The notes: generated from the sequence alone by a model not told the origin. A DNA stretch of 64,000 nt from Alteromonas gilva (GCF_028595265.1 NZ_JAQQXP010000001.1:2232001-2296000); one strand, 5' to 3'. Shown: positions 1 to 9,950, counted from the first letter of the stretch. Made by a program: numbers and translations.

Positions 1-1
1 T

Positions 2-2779
2 ATTGCCAATACACTGTCCAATTACCCGGATATTGCGCAACTGTTAGTGTTGTATTTCGGGCAAATTTTTAACCCTACTAAAAAGCCCAGCGCCAAGCGC
101 CAACAAACGCTGCACGATAAAATTACCACGGCGTTGGATCAGGTCAGCAATCTGGATGACGACAGGATTATCCGTCGTTATCTCGACATGATTGATGCCA
201 CGCTGCGGACTAACTTTTATCAGCCCGCTGCCGATGGTTCACAAAAACCGTATGTCTCGTTTAAGCTGTTGCCAGAGAAGATCCCCGATATGCCTCTGCC
301 ACTGCCTAAATACGAGATATTTGTGTACAGCCCTAAAATTGAAGGGGTGCACCTGCGCGGTGGTCGCGTTGCACGTGGCGGTTTACGCTGGTCTGACCGG
401 CAGGAGGATTTCCGCACCGAAATTCTTGGTCTGGTAAAAGCTCAGCAGGTAAAAAATACCGTGATTGTTCCTGTAGGGGCCAAAGGCGGGTTTGTGTGCA
501 AGCAAATGCCCGAAGGCGCCAGCCGCCAGGAAATTTTTGAAGAGGGCAAAGCCTGCTACCGCACGTTCATTCGCAGCTTACTTGATATTACCGACAATAT
601 TGTTGACGGTGAAGTGGTCCACCCTGAGAACGTAGTGCGCCTCGATGACGACGACCCGTATTTAGTTGTTGCGGCAGACAAAGGCACAGCTACTTTCTCT
701 GACATCGCCAACAGTATTTCTCAGGAATATAACTTTTGGCTGGGTGATGCCTTCGCATCGGGCGGCAGTATTGGCTATGACCATAAAAAGATGGGCATTA
801 CCGCTCGCGGTGCGTGGGAATCAGTTAAACGTCATTTCCGCGAAATTGGCATCGATTGTCAGACCACCGACTTTACCTGCGTAGGGATTGGCGATATGGC
901 CGGAGATGTGTTTGGTAACGGCATGCTGTTGTCAGAACATACCCGCCTGGTTGTTGCTTTTAACCATATGCATATCTTTTTTGACCCGGATCCGGATGCC
1001 GCAAAAAGCTATCAGGAACGTAAGCGCTTGTTTGAAAACCCCAGTCTCACCTGGGATGATTACGACAAGTCGCTGATTTCCAAAGGTGGTGGTGTGTTCA
1101 GCCGGGCCGCCAAGTCGATTCCGTTAAGTGCCGAAATGAAAAGCTGGCTGGGTACCCGTCAGGCAAGTATGACGCCCAACGAGCTCATTCATAACTGCCT
1201 TAAAATGCCCGTCGATCTGATTTGGAACGGCGGTATTGGTACCTATGTTAAGAGCAAAAAAGAGAGCCATACCGACGTTGGCGACCGCGCCAATGACTCA
1301 GTGCGGGTCAACGGTGAACAACTCAAAGCCAAAATTATTGGTGAGGGCGGTAACCTGGGCGCCACACAGTTGGGCCGCATGGAATATGCAGCTAAAGGTG
1401 GCCGAATCAATACCGACTTTATCGACAATGTGGGCGGCGTTGATTGTTCTGACAACGAAGTCAACATCAAGATATTGCTGAATGCGCTGGTCAGTAATGG
1501 TGATTTAACCACCAAGCAGCGTAATAATTTGTTGTATGACATGACCGATGACGTGGCCAAAATAGTCTTGCAGGATTGCTATCGTCAGACCCAGGCAATC
1601 TCGATTACCGAGATGACCGGGGTATCGTCATTAAAAGAGCAGTTGCGCTTTATACATGGGCTGGAGCGCGACGGCGCATTAAATCGCGAGTTGGAGTTTA
1701 TTCCTAACGACGAGGAAATCTCCGACCGTGCGGTGTCTAACCGCGGATTAACCCGCCCGGAGCTGAGCGTGGTAATTGCCTATGGCAAGATGGTACTCAA
1801 AGATCAGCTGAATATTCCTGAGCTGACCGACAACGCGTATCACGGACAATTGCTGATTAGCGCATTTCCGCCGGTACTGCGGGAGCGTTTTGCTGAGCAA
1901 ATGCAACAACACCCGCTGCGCGCTGAAATAATCGCCACCAAGTTAACCAACAACATGGTTAACGATATGGGTGCCAACTTTGTATACCGCATGCAGGAAG
2001 AAACCGGCGCCGATGTGGTAGAAATCACTAATGCTTACAGCATCATCAAAAAAGTATTTAGTGTGGGAGAAATGTGGCTGCAAATCGAAGCACTGGATAA
2101 CAAGGTTGATGCGTCAGTCCAGTTAGCCATGCTTGAATCCGCGCGGCGCTTAATGCGCAGAGGTACACGCTGGTTTATTCGCCATGGTGACAACTGTAAC
2201 AATATTCAGGAGTGCATCGATAAGTACCGCCCTGTAGTTGATGAATTAACCACTAACCTGAACAAATATTTAGTTAAAAGTGAAATCGATCAACTCGAAA
2301 ATGCCACCCGAAAATGGCTGGACAAGGGCGTACCCAAAGAGATCGCTGCGCGTGTTGCGGCCTTCAGTAATCTCTTTAGTGCGCTTGATCTGGCGCAGTT
2401 GGTAGAGCAGGGCGAACATAAGATTGATGTTGCTGGCCGGCTTTATTATCAGCTTGGTTCTACCCTTGAGTTACACTGGTTCCTTGAGCAAATCAATAAT
2501 CAGCCTGTGGGTAACCATTGGCAGGCCCTTGCACGAGCTTCGTATCGTGAGGAGCTCGATTGGCAACAGCGTTCAATTGTGGCGACATTGCTGGCAGGCA
2601 ATACCAAATCAAAAGACGCCGATGCCATATTGAACAATTGGATGCAAAAGAATGAAGGCTTGCTAAAACGTTGGTATCATATGATGAGTGAGTTCAAAAC
2701 CAGCTCAAGCCACGATTTTGCGAAGTTTTCTGTTGCCCTGCGCGAATTGATGCTTTTAAGCATGAAGTCTAACCAGTAA
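2..2779 (+). CDS. gdhB: NAD-specific glutamate dehydrogenase, C-terminal part (5' end outside window)
   Basis: Large (about 180 kDa class) NAD-dependent glutamate dehydrogenase, which oxidises glutamate to 2-oxoglutarate and ammonia in the cytoplasm. The frame is open to the first base, so the gene is cut by the window edge; family members are about 1,600 residues and about 925 are present. Counting from the GTG at 47, the catalytic region shows GGLRWSDRQEDFRTE near residues 111-125 and the substrate-binding VPVGAKGGFV near 141-150, followed by a dinucleotide-binding stretch GIGDMAGDVFGNGM and the late motif GEGGNLGATQLGR. The remainder is the helical C-terminal domain. It precedes pyrD, as in other Alteromonadales. 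The GTG at 47 is only an internal codon. Family call is secure; the gene symbol follows Pseudomonas/Shewanella usage. Confidence 0.95.
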   Translation: MANTLSNYPDIAQLLVLYFGQIFNPTKKPSAKRQQTLHDKITTALDQVSNLDDDRIIRRYLDMIDATLRTNFYQPAADGSQKPYVSFKLLPEKIPDMPLPLPKYEIFVYSPKIEGVHLRGGRVARGGLRWSDRQEDFRTEILGLVKAQQVKNTVIVPVGAKGGFVCKQMPEGASRQEIFEEGKACYRTFIRSLLDITDNIVDGEVVHPENVVRLDDDDPYLVVAADKGTATFSDIANSISQEYNFWLGDAFASGGSIGYDHKKMGITARGAWESVKRHFREIGIDCQTTDFTCVGIGDMAGDVFGNGMLLSEHTRLVVAFNHMHIFFDPDPDAAKSYQERKRLFENPSLTWDDYDKSLISKGGGVFSRAAKSIPLSAEMKSWLGTRQASMTPNELIHNCLKMPVDLIWNGGIGTYVKSKKESHTDVGDRANDSVRVNGEQLKAKIIGEGGNLGATQLGRMEYAAKGGRINTDFIDNVGGVDCSDNEVNIKILLNALVSNGDLTTKQRNNLLYDMTDDVAKIVLQDCYRQTQAISITEMTGVSSLKEQLRFIHGLERDGALNRELEFIPNDEEISDRAVSNRGLTRPELSVVIAYGKMVLKDQLNIPELTDNAYHGQLLISAFPPVLRERFAEQMQQHPLRAEIIATKLTNNMVNDMGANFVYRMQEETGADVVEITNAYSIIKKVFSVGEMWLQIEALDNKVDASVQLAMLESARRLMRRGTRWFIRHGDNCNNIQECIDKYRPVVDELTTNLNKYLVKSEIDQLENATRKWLDKGVPKEIAARVAAFSNLFSALDLAQLVEQGEHKIDVAGRLYYQLGSTLELHWFLEQINNQPVGNHWQALARASYREELDWQQRSIVATLLAGNTKSKDADAILNNWMQKNEGLLKRWYHMMSEFKTSSSHDFAKFSVALRELMLLSMKSNQ

Positions 2780-2854
2780 ACTACGCACCTATGGGTTGAC
2801 ACCACTTTGCATCCAGCCTTAAGCCGGGGTGCAAAATGGCAACATAATCATCAC

Positions 2855-2890
2855 AGCCCCGACAGGCATTTGTGCCAGCCGGGGCTTTAC
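2855..2890 (+). terminator. GC-rich hairpin between gdhB and pyrD
   Basis: AGCCCCG (2855-2861) pairs with CGGGGCT (2880-2886), and an inner AGGCA/TGCC pairing extends the stem; TTTACTTT follows. It can act as an intrinsic terminator for gdhB. Its right arm also contains the only Shine-Dalgarno-like GGGG before the pyrD ATG at 2894, so a translational role for pyrD is possible. Confidence 0.6.
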
Positions 2891-2893
2891 TTT

Positions 2894-3919
2894 ATGGCGT
2901 TAAAACACTTCATGTACGATCTGATCCAAAATATTCTGCTTAAATGTGAGCCTGAAAAGAGCCATGATTTTAGTATTAAATGGCTGCATCGCACTCAGCG
3001 CACACCGCTGGCGGCACTGTATCGCGAACGCACTCCCGACAAGCCGGTCACGGTAGCGGGTGTGACGTTTCGAAATCCGGTAGGCCTGGCCGCGGGGCTG
3101 GATAAAAATGGTGAATGTATTGATGCGTTTGCGGCCATGGGCTTTGGTTTTATTGAAGTGGGAACCGTGACCCCGCGACCGCAGGCGGGTAACCCTAAGC
3201 CGCGGCTATTCAGATTGCCGGAAAAAAACGCCATTATTAATCGGATGGGCTTCAACAATAAAGGAGTCGATTATCTGGTTGAGCAGGTAAAAGCCAGTCG
3301 TTATGACGGTGCGCTGGGCATCAATATTGGTAAGAATAAAGACACAGAAGAAGCCAACGCACTGGATGACTATCTGATTTGTTTGAACAAGGTGTATCAG
3401 TACGCCAGCTACGTAACCATTAATATTTCGTCGCCCAACACGCCAGGGTTGCGTAATTTGCAATATGGCGAAGCGCTGGAAGGCTTGTTAAGCGGCTTAA
3501 AAGAAGCGCAGACAGCCTTAACGGCCACACATAAAAAGTATGTGCCGCTGTTTATTAAAATTGCCCCGGATCTGAACAATGAAGAAGTCGACAGTATTGC
3601 CGCCTCATTGCTCAAATGTGAGATGGACGGCGTTATCGCCACTAACACGACCTTAGGGCGCGACGCCGTCGCGGGACTTGCACACGCAGAAGAGGCCGGC
3701 GGTTTAAGTGGTGAAGTATTAGTTGAGCAAAGTCAGCGCATAACGGCGCAACTAAGCAAGGCACTGGACGGTAAATTACCGATTATTGGCGTGGGTGGCA
3801 TTCACGATGTTGCGTCTGCCAAAGCCCGTATGCAGGCCGGAGCGCAACTGGTGCAAGTTTATTCCTCGTTTATTTATCAAGGACCAGCGTTAGTAAAACA
3901 ACTGGTCGAAGGGCTCTAA
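2894..3919 (+). CDS. pyrD: dihydroorotate dehydrogenase (quinone), class 2
   Basis: Membrane-associated FMN enzyme that oxidises dihydroorotate to orotate with quinone as acceptor, step four of de novo pyrimidine synthesis. The E. coli-like N-terminus begins at the internal MYDLIQ (ATG 2912), whose helical segment binds the membrane. From that Met the FMN/substrate motifs are AAGLDKNGE (Lys about 65), NRMGFNN, and NISSPNTPGLR with the class-2 catalytic Ser at about 174, then KIAPDL, ATNTT and GVGGI. ATG 2894 (MALKHFMYD) lies a proper distance from GGGG at 2881-2884, whereas ATG 2912 has no visible ribosome site, so 2894 is chosen. A TTG further upstream runs through the hairpin and is unlikely. 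The stop codon overlaps the rlmKL start by one base. Confidence 0.96.
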   Translation: MALKHFMYDLIQNILLKCEPEKSHDFSIKWLHRTQRTPLAALYRERTPDKPVTVAGVTFRNPVGLAAGLDKNGECIDAFAAMGFGFIEVGTVTPRPQAGNPKPRLFRLPEKNAIINRMGFNNKGVDYLVEQVKASRYDGALGINIGKNKDTEEANALDDYLICLNKVYQYASYVTINISSPNTPGLRNLQYGEALEGLLSGLKEAQTALTATHKKYVPLFIKIAPDLNNEEVDSIAASLLKCEMDGVIATNTTLGRDAVAGLAHAEEAGGLSGEVLVEQSQRITAQLSKALDGKLPIIGVGGIHDVASAKARMQAGAQLVQVYSSFIYQGPALVKQLVEGL

Positions 3920-6039
3920 TGTCAATATCAGAAAGTCAACGTGGCTTTTTAGTCACCACCAGTCGTGGTCTCGATGAACTGCTCAAGCAGGAACTTAGCC
4001 ATCTGTGTCCGGGGTGCGATCTGGCCATAGTTCGCGGTGGCATCCGGGTGAGCAGCGATATCGAAGCCGCGTATAAGGTATGCTTGTGGTCCCGTTTGGC
4101 GAACCGGGTGATCTGGATCCTTAACGAAGGCGGGGCTGCCTCAGCAGAAGCACTCTACGATACCGCTCGCGACATCGACTGGTCGATGCATTTTGGTGTG
4201 AATAACACCTTTAGCGTGCAGTTTAACGGCAGTAGCCGGGCAATTAATAATACCCAGTTTGGTGCCTTAAAAATAAAAGATGCGATTGTTGACCATTTTT
4301 ACGAAGAAGCCCAATCCCGACCCAATGTGGAACGTGACCAGCCGGATATTGTTATCAGTGGCCGTTTGCACCGCGATAACATCGTTATTGGCATAGAGTT
4401 GTCTGGCGGCAGCCTGCATCAGCGTGCGTATCGTCAGGATACCGGCATAGCACCGCTTAAAGAACATGTGGCTGCCGCAATGCTGATGCGCAGTGGCTGG
4501 GCCAGTCAAACACAGTTGCCGCTGGTCGACCCCATGTGTGGTTCCGGCACCCTGGTTATTGAAGCGGCTTTAATGGCAATGCAACGCGCGCCTGGTCTGG
4601 GCCGCAAACACTGGGGTTTTTCTGCCTGGCTGGGTCACCGCGAGTCGCTGTGGCAGGCCACGGTTGAGGCGGCAAAAGCGCAACAAATAACGCCGCAGGT
4701 GCAGTTATATGCCAGCGATCTTGATCGGCGTCTGATTGCCATAGCAAAACAAAATGCCAACGAAGCCGGGGTATTTGACGCCATTCATTTTAGCGTCAAT
4801 GATGCTACCAAACTGACCCCTTCCGGGAAGATTTCGGAGCCTGGTTTTATGGTGTCTAACCCGCCTTACGGTGAGCGTCTGGGCGAGTTGACGTCATTGA
4901 TCCCGCTGTTTGCCCAGTGGGGACAGCAGTTAAAAGAACACTGGCAGGGCTGGCAGGTGTCGTTGCTGTCGTCTAACCGTGAACTTTTGCGGTTACTCAA
5001 GCTACGCGGCAATAAAGAATATAACCTGATGAACGGCAAATTGGAGTGTAAGTTAGTTAATTACACCCTCGATGAGGCCAACTGTCAGCAGTTTAGTGAC
5101 AGTCAGGACAATGATTTCGCTAACCGGGTAAAGAAAAATCTCAAAAAACTTAAACCCTGGATTAAGCAGCAGAATACTAATTGTTATCGCATTTACGATG
5201 CTGATTTACCTGAGTACAACGTGGCTGTTGACCGCTACGACGATTGTCTGGTCGTGCAAGAGTACGCACCACCAAAAACCATCGACGCCGACAAGGCTCG
5301 TCGTCGCTTGCAGGAAGTACTTTTGTATTTGCCGGCCGTGACCGGTGTGCCCTCAAAGCAAATCATGCTGAAGGTGCGTGAGCAACAAAAAGGTAAGCAG
5401 CAATACGAGAAAATTAATCAGTCCGGCAATCGCAAGGTCGTTCATGAAAACGGCGCTCAGCTGTACGTTAACCTCACCGATTATCTGGACACCGGGTTAT
5501 TTTTAGATCATCGCACCACGCGCCAAAAAGTCATGGCCATGGCCAAACACAAAGACGTGCTGAATTTATTTGCCTATACCGGCAGTGTGTCGGTGTTCGC
5601 GGCCCTGGGCGGCGCCCGTTCCGTGACCACGGTAGATATGTCCAATACCTACATCAGCTGGGCTAAAGACAACTTTAAACTGAATAACCTTAAAGGTGCC
5701 CATCACTTTGTGCAGGCTGATTGTTTACAATGGTTGGCAGGGCACAGTGGTCAGTATGATCTGATGTTTATCGACCCGCCGTCATTTTCAAATTCAAAGC
5801 GCATGGATACTACCTGGGATGTTCAGCGCGATCACGTGATGCTGATAACCCAGGCTAAGCGTTGTCTTAAGCCTGGCGGTACCATCATATTTTCAAATAA
5901 TCGCCGGGGTTTTAAGCTCGATAATGACGCCATGAGCAAACTGGGGTTAAGCGCCGAGAATATTTCAGCCCAGACGATTCCACAGGATTTCGCTCGTCAT
6001 TCTAATATTCATCAGTGCTGGTTATTAACATCATCATGA
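3919..6039 (+). CDS. rlmKL: bifunctional 23S rRNA methyltransferase RlmKL
   Basis: Fusion enzyme that makes m2G2445 (RlmL half) and m7G2069 (RlmK half) in 23S rRNA with S-adenosylmethionine. At 706 residues it matches the family. The N-terminal region holds a THUMP RNA-binding domain, then a Rossmann methyltransferase with DPMCGSGT near residue 204 and the catalytic NPPYGE near 314. The C-terminal half is a second methyltransferase with DTGLFLDHR, LNLFAYTGSVSVFAALGGA near 549 and IDPPSFSNSK near 618. Its ATG overlaps the pyrD stop (TAATG), and its TGA overlaps the ATG of the next gene (ATGA), so pyrD-rlmKL-glutaredoxin-uup is probably one translationally coupled operon. Confidence 0.97.
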   Translation: MSISESQRGFLVTTSRGLDELLKQELSHLCPGCDLAIVRGGIRVSSDIEAAYKVCLWSRLANRVIWILNEGGAASAEALYDTARDIDWSMHFGVNNTFSVQFNGSSRAINNTQFGALKIKDAIVDHFYEEAQSRPNVERDQPDIVISGRLHRDNIVIGIELSGGSLHQRAYRQDTGIAPLKEHVAAAMLMRSGWASQTQLPLVDPMCGSGTLVIEAALMAMQRAPGLGRKHWGFSAWLGHRESLWQATVEAAKAQQITPQVQLYASDLDRRLIAIAKQNANEAGVFDAIHFSVNDATKLTPSGKISEPGFMVSNPPYGERLGELTSLIPLFAQWGQQLKEHWQGWQVSLLSSNRELLRLLKLRGNKEYNLMNGKLECKLVNYTLDEANCQQFSDSQDNDFANRVKKNLKKLKPWIKQQNTNCYRIYDADLPEYNVAVDRYDDCLVVQEYAPPKTIDADKARRRLQEVLLYLPAVTGVPSKQIMLKVREQQKGKQQYEKINQSGNRKVVHENGAQLYVNLTDYLDTGLFLDHRTTRQKVMAMAKHKDVLNLFAYTGSVSVFAALGGARSVTTVDMSNTYISWAKDNFKLNNLKGAHHFVQADCLQWLAGHSGQYDLMFIDPPSFSNSKRMDTTWDVQRDHVMLITQAKRCLKPGGTIIFSNNRRGFKLDNDAMSKLGLSAENISAQTIPQDFARHSNIHQCWLLTSS

Positions 6040-6269
6040 GAATCGCTTTTTATACCGGCCCGCAGTGCAGTTTATGCCATGACGCTGAAGCGATAATCGC
6101 ACAATCTGAGCAAGCGGATACACTGACCGTCACGCAATATAATATTCGCGAAGACAGCGAGCTATATCATCTGTACGCTGTGCGGATCCCTGTCCTGAAA
6201 CGCGAGGACAATGGCCAGGAACTAGGCTGGCCGTTTAATCTTGAAGAGTTGGAGTTGTTCCTGAAGTGA
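6036..6269 (+). CDS. glutaredoxin family (DUF836-like) thioredoxin-fold protein
   Basis: Small protein of 77 residues with a thioredoxin-like fold: MRIAFYTGPQCSLC puts a CxxC redox pair at Cys11 and Cys14, and a cis-proline-type segment RIPVLKRE follows. Such proteins are expected to catalyse or sense thiol-disulfide exchange; the substrate is unknown. ATG 6036 is chosen because it overlaps the rlmKL stop as ATGA and starts directly at the first beta strand; an upstream TTG would add seven residues inside rlmKL. Its own TGA overlaps the GTG of uup. A glutaredoxin-like gene between rlmL and uup is common in Alteromonadales and Vibrionales. Confidence 0.85.
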   Translation: MRIAFYTGPQCSLCHDAEAIIAQSEQADTLTVTQYNIREDSELYHLYAVRIPVLKREDNGQELGWPFNLEELELFLK

Positions 6270-8200
6270 GTGTGTTACAACTTAAAAATATCTCAGTACT
6301 GTTTGGCAAGCCGCCATTGCTGGACGGCATCGAGCTGGTTGTTCAGCCGGGCGAAAGAGTGTGTATCGTCGGTCGAAACGGCAGTGGTAAATCTACCTTA
6401 ATGAAGGTCATAAGCGGTGATGTCATTGCCGATGAGGGCCAGCGTATTATTGACCGTGATACGGTGATTGCCCGACTGGAGCAGGACCCGCCACAAACCA
6501 CCGATATCGCCTTATTTGATTATGTGGCTGAAGGCTTAGCCGAAGTGGGTGACATCCTTAAAGGCTACTTTAAGCAAATTCAGCTGGTTGCAGAAGATCC
6601 CAGCGAGAAAAACCTTAATACGCTGCAAACATTGCAAGAGCAGCTGGATATTCACAATGCCTGGCAGTTTGAGCAAAGGATTGAGCAAATTCTCACTATG
6701 CTGCAGCTCGACGGTAATGCCTCGTTGGCATCTTTATCTGGTGGCTGGCGTCGTAAAGCTGCGCTTGCCCGCTCACTGGTAAGATCGCCAGATATCTTAC
6801 TGCTCGATGAGCCAACTAACCATTTGGATGTTCAGATGATACGCTGGCTGGAGCAGAGCCTGCAGCAGTATCAGGGCGCCATTGTGTTTGTCAGTCACGA
6901 TCGGGCGTTTATACGCGCTATGGCAACCCGTATAGTGGATCTCGACCGTGGTCAGCTCACCAGCTACCCTGGCAACTATCAGGCCTACCTGGATAAAAAA
7001 GAACACGATCTGGAAGTGGAAGCGAGCCAGCAGGCCGAGTTTGACCGCAAACTTGCCCAGGAAGAAGTATGGATCCGCCAGGGTATTAAGGCGCGACGCA
7101 CCCGTAATGAAGGGCGGGTCAGAGCCCTTAAAAAGTTACGTGAAGAACGCTCAGCCCGTCGCCAGTTAACCGGTAACGCAGCCATGGCGCAACATAAGGC
7201 TGCGCGTTCAGGCAAACTGGTGTTTGAAACCCAGCAGCTCAGTTATCATATCGAAGATAAAACCATTGTGGATGGCCTGGATCTCACCGTATTACGCGGC
7301 GACAAGATTGCACTGATTGGCCCCAACGGCTGTGGTAAGAGTACGCTGATCAAACTCTTGCTTGGTCAGTTAACGCCGGTATCGGGGAGCACCCGACAAG
7401 GGGCGAACCTGGAAGTAGCCTATTTTGACCAGCATCGTCTTGGACTGGATTTGGACAAGCCGGTAATTGATGTGGTGGCTGACGGCAAACGGGACTTAAT
7501 GGTTAATGGCCACCCGCGCCATGTAATGAGCTATCTACAGGATTATTTATTTAGCCCGGAGCGCGTTAATGCGCCGGTTAAGTCGCTGTCAGGAGGAGAA
7601 AAAAACCGGCTGATGATTGCGCGGCTCATGCTCAAGCCCAGCAACGTACTGATTCTCGATGAGCCAACCAACGATTTAGACGTTGAAACCCTCGAAATGC
7701 TCGAAACATTGCTGATAAATTATACAGGCACGGTAATTTTAGTCAGTCACGATCGCGAATTTGTTGATAATGTTGTAAATTCCAGCCTGTTGTTCACAGC
7801 AAATGGTATCATCGAAGAGTTTGTTGGCGGTTACAGTGATATTGAAAGCTGGTATTCACAGCAGGGAAAATCTATTTTTATCAGTTCTGAAGTAAAAGCT
7901 GCAAAAAATGAAACTAAACCTGAAAAAGCCAGTCCGACAGCTAAGACTTCTATACGCAAAGCGAAGAAGTTATCATACAAAGACCAGCGGGAACTTGACC
8001 AGTTACCTGCGCTAATAGAAAAACTTGAACAACAGGTAGACGAACAGCAGGCGTTGGTAAACCATCCTGACTTTTTCAAGCAGGAAAGCGAGCAAACCGC
8101 GCCCGCACTGAGTGCTCTCGCAGAGAGTGAAGAACAATTATCTCAGGCCTATGCGCGCTGGGACGAACTAGAAAGTATGCTGGATGATTCACAGCAGTAA
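6266..8200 (+). CDS. uup: ABC-F family ATPase Uup
   Basis: Cytosolic duplicated ATPase with no membrane domain; Uup in E. coli acts at the ribosome and affects precise transposon excision. It has 644 residues. The first ATPase has Walker A GRNGSGKST (37-44), signature LSGGWRRKAALARS and Walker B LLLDEPTNHLD. The second has GPNGCGKST (352-360), LSGGEKNRLMIARLM and LILDEPTNDLD. A charged linker lies between them, and the last 100 residues form the Lys/Glu-rich coiled-coil DNA-binding domain that separates Uup from EttA. The start is GTG, overlapping the upstream TGA (GTGA). Confidence 0.95.
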   Translation: MSVLQLKNISVLFGKPPLLDGIELVVQPGERVCIVGRNGSGKSTLMKVISGDVIADEGQRIIDRDTVIARLEQDPPQTTDIALFDYVAEGLAEVGDILKGYFKQIQLVAEDPSEKNLNTLQTLQEQLDIHNAWQFEQRIEQILTMLQLDGNASLASLSGGWRRKAALARSLVRSPDILLLDEPTNHLDVQMIRWLEQSLQQYQGAIVFVSHDRAFIRAMATRIVDLDRGQLTSYPGNYQAYLDKKEHDLEVEASQQAEFDRKLAQEEVWIRQGIKARRTRNEGRVRALKKLREERSARRQLTGNAAMAQHKAARSGKLVFETQQLSYHIEDKTIVDGLDLTVLRGDKIALIGPNGCGKSTLIKLLLGQLTPVSGSTRQGANLEVAYFDQHRLGLDLDKPVIDVVADGKRDLMVNGHPRHVMSYLQDYLFSPERVNAPVKSLSGGEKNRLMIARLMLKPSNVLILDEPTNDLDVETLEMLETLLINYTGTVILVSHDREFVDNVVNSSLLFTANGIIEEFVGGYSDIESWYSQQGKSIFISSEVKAAKNETKPEKASPTAKTSIRKAKKLSYKDQRELDQLPALIEKLEQQVDEQQALVNHPDFFKQESEQTAPALSALAESEEQLSQAYARWDELESMLDDSQQ

Positions 8201-8212
8201 ACAGGATTTTGA

Positions 8213-9922
8213 ATGAAACTAAAACAGCTTGCATCTGCAGTAATCCTTGCAACCTCAAGTATCCCGGCAATGGCTGCAACCTACAATTTAGATCTGGTTC
8301 CGGTCCAGGACAAATCGTTTTTTAACTTTGCCCAGTCAATAGACAACACCGGTACCCTGGTCACGGTCAGCGAATCTGAATATAACCCACCGATTGATTT
8401 GAGCTTACTCAATTTCGATAGTGAGGCGTTCAGAGCCATTTTCGCAGATCCGGATGCTGCGGAGGTCGGTGATTTTACTAACAGAGATTATCAGGCAGTC
8501 TATTCGTTTATTGTGACTAATCGCGGCAGAAACGATCCGACTTTTCAAGCTATTGCTAATTATCGCAGCTATCAGGGCGACACCGTGGATGCAGAGCTAA
8601 TCCCTGGCTTTGACGTGATTGATGATGCCACCAATGATTATACGCGCAGCGCATTCAGCATTGTTAATGATTCGTACAGCGGTCAGTATTTTGTGGGTTC
8701 CGGCAATACGCCTTTTTTCAAAGTCGATACGCTGGACAGTAACGATGAAGAAGTGACCTACGTACTTAACGATACCTACAGACAGGCTTTCGTTGCGGTA
8801 AATGGTGTAACAACGCCATTACCACCCACCTCCCCGGATATGATTAATGGCATTAGTGAAGCATTCAGCATAAACAGCTCGCTGCAAGTTGCAGGTTGGG
8901 GCAGTAGTGCCTACATCGAGTCAGTGAATAACAACATCGAACTTTGTTTTGACGATGAAGAACGTGGTGATGTGCCCATTGAACTATGTACCTATTCATT
9001 AGGACTTTCACTTAATGAAGGGAGCTACCGCCGGGCAATGATATGGCAGTTGGATGCGCAGGGTAACCTGCTGTCGACAACTGAATATGGTTTGCTGTTT
9101 GAGCCAGAAGAAGACAATAACTTTGTGAGCTTTACCAGTCGGGCAAATGCGATTAATGACAATGGCATTGCTGTTGGAGCAAGCCACAATGGTGAGTCTG
9201 TAGTATATACTCTACCCGCCCAACAGCCGACCCCCCGTCGCGACTTGCAATCTGTCGCTACAACCTTTATTGACGGTGAAACCGCCGAATTATTGCCAGA
9301 AAACTCAGACAACCTGATGAGTGAAGCAATTGATATTAACAACGATAACTGGGTAGTAGGTACAGTACTGCAAGAAAACAATAACATAGCTCGTAATCAG
9401 TTATTTCTTTATAACATCGACAGCGGTGAAGAGATTTATCCGCAGGGATTTTTCCAAACTGCCGGGGTAAAGCCCAGAGCCATCAATAACAACGGGATTG
9501 TGGTCGGCGAAGGTGAGTTTGAATCGCAGGTGCAGGTTGACCGTGAACTCCGTGCATTTATGTACGACCTCAATGTGGGTGAGTTTATTAATTTAAATAC
9601 ACTGCTTACCTGTGAGCAGCGCCAGAAATATACGCTGGTGACAGCGATGGATATTAATGACAATAACGAAATCATCGCCAACGCACGTGTTATTGATGAT
9701 CAGCGCTACATCACCGGCGAAAAAGTACTGAATAGTGCGGGTGAAACCAATCAGATCGATCGTGTCGTTGCTGTAAAGCTAACACCAAATAGTGCGGGTT
9801 CCGTAGAACAATGCGAGCAGGCTGAAGAGCCGAAGTATGAACGAAGCGGTGCATCAGCTTCGTGGTATGGTCTGGCCGTATTGAGTGTGTTTGCGTTAAT
9901 GCGTCGTCGCCTGAGAAGATAA
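8213..9922 (+). CDS. DUF3466 family secreted protein with C-terminal sorting tail
   Basis: Exported protein of 569 residues. It starts with a signal peptide (MKLKQLASAVILATSSIPAMA) and ends with a small-residue patch, one hydrophobic helix and an Arg cluster (SASWYGLAVLSVFALMRRRLRR). That tail layout resembles GlyGly-CTERM sorting signals cut by rhombosortase, though here it is Ser/Ala-rich rather than Gly-Gly. The body repeats short INNNG / INDNGIAVG segments, as in bacterial extracellular HAF-type beta-structured repeats. DUF3466 proteins occur at this spot, between uup and rmf, in Shewanella and Alteromonas. The gene starts 12 bases after uup. Function is not known. Confidence 0.85.
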   Translation: MKLKQLASAVILATSSIPAMAATYNLDLVPVQDKSFFNFAQSIDNTGTLVTVSESEYNPPIDLSLLNFDSEAFRAIFADPDAAEVGDFTNRDYQAVYSFIVTNRGRNDPTFQAIANYRSYQGDTVDAELIPGFDVIDDATNDYTRSAFSIVNDSYSGQYFVGSGNTPFFKVDTLDSNDEEVTYVLNDTYRQAFVAVNGVTTPLPPTSPDMINGISEAFSINSSLQVAGWGSSAYIESVNNNIELCFDDEERGDVPIELCTYSLGLSLNEGSYRRAMIWQLDAQGNLLSTTEYGLLFEPEEDNNFVSFTSRANAINDNGIAVGASHNGESVVYTLPAQQPTPRRDLQSVATTFIDGETAELLPENSDNLMSEAIDINNDNWVVGTVLQENNNIARNQLFLYNIDSGEEIYPQGFFQTAGVKPRAINNNGIVVGEGEFESQVQVDRELRAFMYDLNVGEFINLNTLLTCEQRQKYTLVTAMDINDNNEIIANARVIDDQRYITGEKVLNSAGETNQIDRVVAVKLTPNSAGSVEQCEQAEEPKYERSGASASWYGLAVLSVFALMRRRLRR

Positions 9923-9950
9923 TCAGTGTTTAATAATGTACACCGTTGAT

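Noticed and set aside
1243..1560. Long antisense open frame within the glutamate dehydrogenase gene
   Set aside because: Lies wholly inside a conserved gene, shows no family motif and follows from codon bias of the sense strand; the same applies to most antisense frames in the RND, Asp-box and photolyase genes.
2807..2893. N-terminal extension of pyrD from a TTG
   Set aside because: It would be encoded by the terminator-like hairpin and has no counterpart in PyrD proteins.
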